DNA of 15,576 nt from SIG575 sp045595725 (GTDB lineage Bacteria; Bacillota; Clostridia; Oscillospirales; Acutalibacteraceae), in assembly GCA_045595725.1 (NCBI GenBank), contig JAZOAY010000044.1:1-15576 (forward strand). The letters are read 5' to 3'. Below the pieces are notes generated by a model. The model was not told where the DNA came from, made no database searches, and saw only the letters and a list, made by a program, of their open reading frames with translations. Within the stretch, counting starts at the first letter, position 1. Each line of letters opens with the position of its first letter. The translations under genes were made by a program, and so were the position numbers. Positions 13,746-15,576 of the stretch are shown one piece after another.

Positions 13746-13766
13746 GTGAACTTTTCGTGAACTTTT
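13746..13766. promoter_or_regulatory. 11-bp-period direct repeat resembling a Pho box
   Basis: GTGAACTTTT occurs at 13746-13755 and 13757-13766. On the minus strand this reads TTCACG-AAAAG-TTCACA, the hexamer-N5-hexamer layout bound by PhoP/PhoB-type response regulators (TTAACA-N5-TTAACA in Bacillus). It lies about 65 bp upstream of the leader ORF. A TAAAAT that might be a -10 starts 20 bp downstream on the minus strand, with no good -35. It could equally serve the plus-strand terminase genes. Confidence 0.45.
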
Positions 13767-13783
13767 TAAACATTTTTTGTCTA

Positions 13784-13809
13784 TTGGAGTAAAATCGCTC
13801 CAATTTTAC
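13784..13809. repeat. Two interlocking inverted repeats
   Basis: TTGGAG (13784-13789) matches CTCCAA (13798-13803), and GTAAAAT (13789-13795) matches ATTTTAC (13803-13809). Their order is A B A' B', so as RNA they would make either of two exclusive hairpins or a compact pseudoknot; as DNA they could be overlapping operators. Function unknown. The rest of the 13700-13869 gap shows no recognised gene. Confidence 0.5.
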
Positions 13810-13869
13810 CTCAGTTTCGCCTATATGTGAGAGAACAAAATCTCAAAATCATTTTTGAAAGGACAAAAC

Positions 13870-14349
13870 ATGAAAAAAGGAAAACTCACAAAAAAGGAAC
13901 TTCTTTTCTGCCACTACTTCGCAATGTGCGCCAACGCCCGTGAAGCGGCATCAAAAAGCGGATACGCAAGCCCCGAAAGAGCGGGGATGAAGTTGATGTC
14001 AAGAAAAGAAATACAGGAAGAAATCAATTCTATCAGCATACAGAATGCTGAGAAAAAAGAAATTGTCTCGGGACTTAAAAGACTTGCATTCGGCTCAGTT
14101 GCCGATTGTCTCAGACTTATTCTTGCAGACGGGGAAGAAAAATTTGAAATTGAAAGCATGGATTTTTTCAATATTTCGGAAATCAAAAAACCAAAAGGCG
14201 GCGGTCTTGAAATTAAATTCTTTGACCGACTGAAGGCACTTGAAAAATTATCAGTCATCTGCGAAAACGGTGACGAAAGTTCGTCAATGCCATTTTACGA
14301 AGCCATAAGAAAATCTGCAAAGGCTCTGGACGGGAAACGCAATGAGTAA
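13870..14349 (+). CDS. terS: Phage terminase small subunit
   Basis: The DNA-recognition part of the phage packaging motor, which selects viral DNA and stimulates the large subunit. It has 159 residues from ATG 13870, chosen because AAAGGA (13858-13863) is 6 nt upstream; a TTG at 13855 overlaps that site. The N-terminus (KLTKKELLFCHYFAMCANAREAASKSGYASPERAGMKLMSRKEIQEEI) is the typical helix-turn-helix segment of Terminase_2 small subunits, followed by a region ending in DRLKALEKLSVI, also seen in that family. It overlaps the large-subunit gene by 8 nt, as usual in packaging modules. Assignment rests on motif look and on the certain neighbour. Confidence 0.88.
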   Translation: MKKGKLTKKELLFCHYFAMCANAREAASKSGYASPERAGMKLMSRKEIQEEINSISIQNAEKKEIVSGLKRLAFGSVADCLRLILADGEEKFEIESMDFFNISEIKKPKGGGLEIKFFDRLKALEKLSVICENGDESSSMPFYEAIRKSAKALDGKRNE

Positions 14350-15576
14350 ACTCACATTTTCTCCTTTCTCAAAAAAGCAGCTTACCGTCGTTTACTGGTG
14401 GCATCCCGAATCCTCTTACTCAGACTACGACGCGCTTATCTGCGACGGTGCTGTAAGAAGCGGCAAAACACTTTGCATGTCAATATCCTTTATTGCCTGG
14501 TCTTTTTTTGCGTTCAGTGACACAAGTTTTGCAATATGCGGAAAAACCGTTCAGTCTGTCAGACGTAATATTGTTACACCTATTATCCCCCTTATCAGAC
14601 AACTTGGTTTTTCCTGTGAAGAAAAACTGTCAAGAAACGAAATCACTATAACCTACGGTAAAAGGACAAACAGATTTTTTCTTTTTGGCGGTAAAGATGA
14701 AGCCTCCGCTTCACTTATTCAGGGCATGACTCTCGGCGGAGTTCTTTTTGACGAAGTTGCACTTATGCCCCGTTCTTTCGTCGAGCAGGCTCTCGCTCGA
14801 TGTTCTCTTGAGGGTGCTAAATTCTGGTTCAACTGCAACCCTGAAAATCCTCAGCATTGGTTCAAAAAAGAATGGATTGAAAAGGCAGAGAGAAAGAACT
14901 GTCTTCATCTCCATTTTCTTATGAGTGACAACCCCTCTCTTTCCAAAAAAGTAATTGAAAGGTACCGTTCCCTTTATTCAGGCACTTTTTACGAAAGATT
15001 TGTTGAAGGAAAATGGGTTGCAGCAGAAGGAATTGTTTACCCTCAATTCAATGAAAAAGACCATGTAACAACACCCCCTTGCGACACCTTTGAAAAGTAT
15101 TATATCTCCTGTGACTATGGCACGGTCAACCCCTCTTCTTTCGGTTTATGGGGAAAACACGGTGGAGTATGGTACAGAATAAACGAATATTATCACGATT
15201 CACGCCGTGAAGGTTTTCAGAAAACTGACGAAGAACATTATTCATCTCTGGAAAAATTAGCCTCAGGCAGAGAAATTGAAGGTGTTATAGTAGACCCTTC
15301 TGCGGCAAGTTTTATTCAATGTATCACCCGCCACGGAAAGTACCGTGCAATTCCTGCAAAAAATCAGGTCATAGACGGAATAAGACTGGTCAGCGATGCA
15401 TTGCTTCAGAAAAAAATAAAATTCTCTCCCCTTTGCCGTGATTCCATACGTGAGTTTTCCTTGTACAGATGGGACACATCCTCTTCCAAAGATAACGTAC
15501 GTAAAGAAAACGACCATGCCATGGATGACATACGCTATTTTGTGTCAACAGTCCTTGCAAAATCTGAAAATGAATT
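14342..15576 (+). CDS. terL: Phage terminase large subunit (3' end cut off by window)
   Basis: ATPase and nuclease that translocates phage DNA into the procapsid and cuts concatemers (Terminase_3/PBSX type). The frame is open from ATG 14342 to the window end, 411 codons, probably only the last 10-20 missing. ATPase domain: Walker A GAVRSGKT (36-43), Walker B GGVLFDEVALM (132-142, D137, E138), and the coupling motif FNCNPENP (163-170). RNase H-like nuclease domain from about 250: ISCDYGTVNPSS (D258), GVIVDPSAASF (D318), and NDHAMDDIRY with D391/D395/D396 as the last acidic site. All catalytic motifs are intact with no frameshift, so the gene looks functional. It belongs to a prophage or phage-like element extending beyond the window. 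Confidence 0.95.
   Translation, partial: MSKLTFSPFSKKQLTVVYWWHPESSYSDYDALICDGAVRSGKTLCMSISFIAWSFFAFSDTSFAICGKTVQSVRRNIVTPIIPLIRQLGFSCEEKLSRNEITITYGKRTNRFFLFGGKDEASASLIQGMTLGGVLFDEVALMPRSFVEQALARCSLEGAKFWFNCNPENPQHWFKKEWIEKAERKNCLHLHFLMSDNPSLSKKVIERYRSLYSGTFYERFVEGKWVAAEGIVYPQFNEKDHVTTPPCDTFEKYYISCDYGTVNPSSFGLWGKHGGVWYRINEYYHDSRREGFQKTDEEHYSSLEKLASGREIEGVIVDPSAASFIQCITRHGKYRAIPAKNQVIDGIRLVSDALLQKKIKFSPLCRDSIREFSLYRWDTSSSKDNVRKENDHAMDDIRYFVSTVLAKSENE

Noticed and set aside
14711..15517. Minus-strand open frames opposite terL
   Set aside because: They run antisense to a frame with all TerL motifs and have no independent coding signs.
1..15576. tRNA, rRNA, CRISPR array, insertion sequence or transposase
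   Set aside because: None seen on either strand; no spaced identical repeats of CRISPR type and no transposase motif in any long frame.

Overview
The window looks like the chromosome of an AT-rich Gram-positive Firmicute, most likely an anaerobic, gut-type Clostridia member near the Ruminococcaceae/Oscillospiraceae. This is inference. It rests on strong purine-rich ribosome binding sites, extended -10 promoters (TGnTATAAT), compact intrinsic terminators, a [4Fe-4S] family 4 uracil-DNA glycosylase, a PduL-type phosphotransacylase, a sporulation/vegetative-type D,D-carboxypeptidase, and a secreted Cys-repeat/Big_2 protein of a style common in gut Clostridia. No rRNA, tRNA or CRISPR array was seen.

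Layout: 1-1144 holds most of glucose-6-phosphate isomerase (minus, 3' end cut by the window). 1234-2382 is a D-alanyl-D-alanine carboxypeptidase (minus). It is divergent from a secreted Cys-repeat protein (2564-3499, plus) with a clear promoter and terminator. A YgjV-like membrane protein (minus) and a sugar-isomerase-like TIM barrel protein (plus) diverge from back-to-back promoters at 4100-4174. purC (plus) follows with its own promoter and terminator. On the minus strand come typA and, 2 nt behind it, a GPH/MFS-type transporter. A second minus-strand operon holds family 4 UDG, a secreted beta-propeller-like protein and rlmH. pduL (plus) diverges from it. Between pduL and mgtE lies a short palindromic element and a heptanucleotide tandem repeat.

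The most interesting stretch is 13550-13870, upstream of mgtE (minus). It shows no recognisable M-box riboswitch. Instead there is a strongly ribosome-bound 16-codon leader ORF starting Met-Glu-Pro-Glu, the same opening style as the enterobacterial Mg2+-sensing leader peptide MgtL (MEPDP...). A perfect 13-bp hairpin buries the mgtE Shine-Dalgarno, and the 3' end of the leader ORF carries a second copy of the sequence that could pair with the anti-Shine-Dalgarno arm. Together these make a complete candidate for translational attenuation of an Mg2+ transporter by ribosome drop-off at low Mg2+. A correctly phased A AAA AAC heptamer in the leader ORF would also put it in frame with mgtE by a -1 shift. 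Upstream lies an 11-bp-period direct repeat resembling a Pho box.

The right edge (13870-15576) is the start of a phage packaging module: terminase small subunit overlapping the large subunit, which runs off the window. No integrase or attachment site is visible on the mgtE side.
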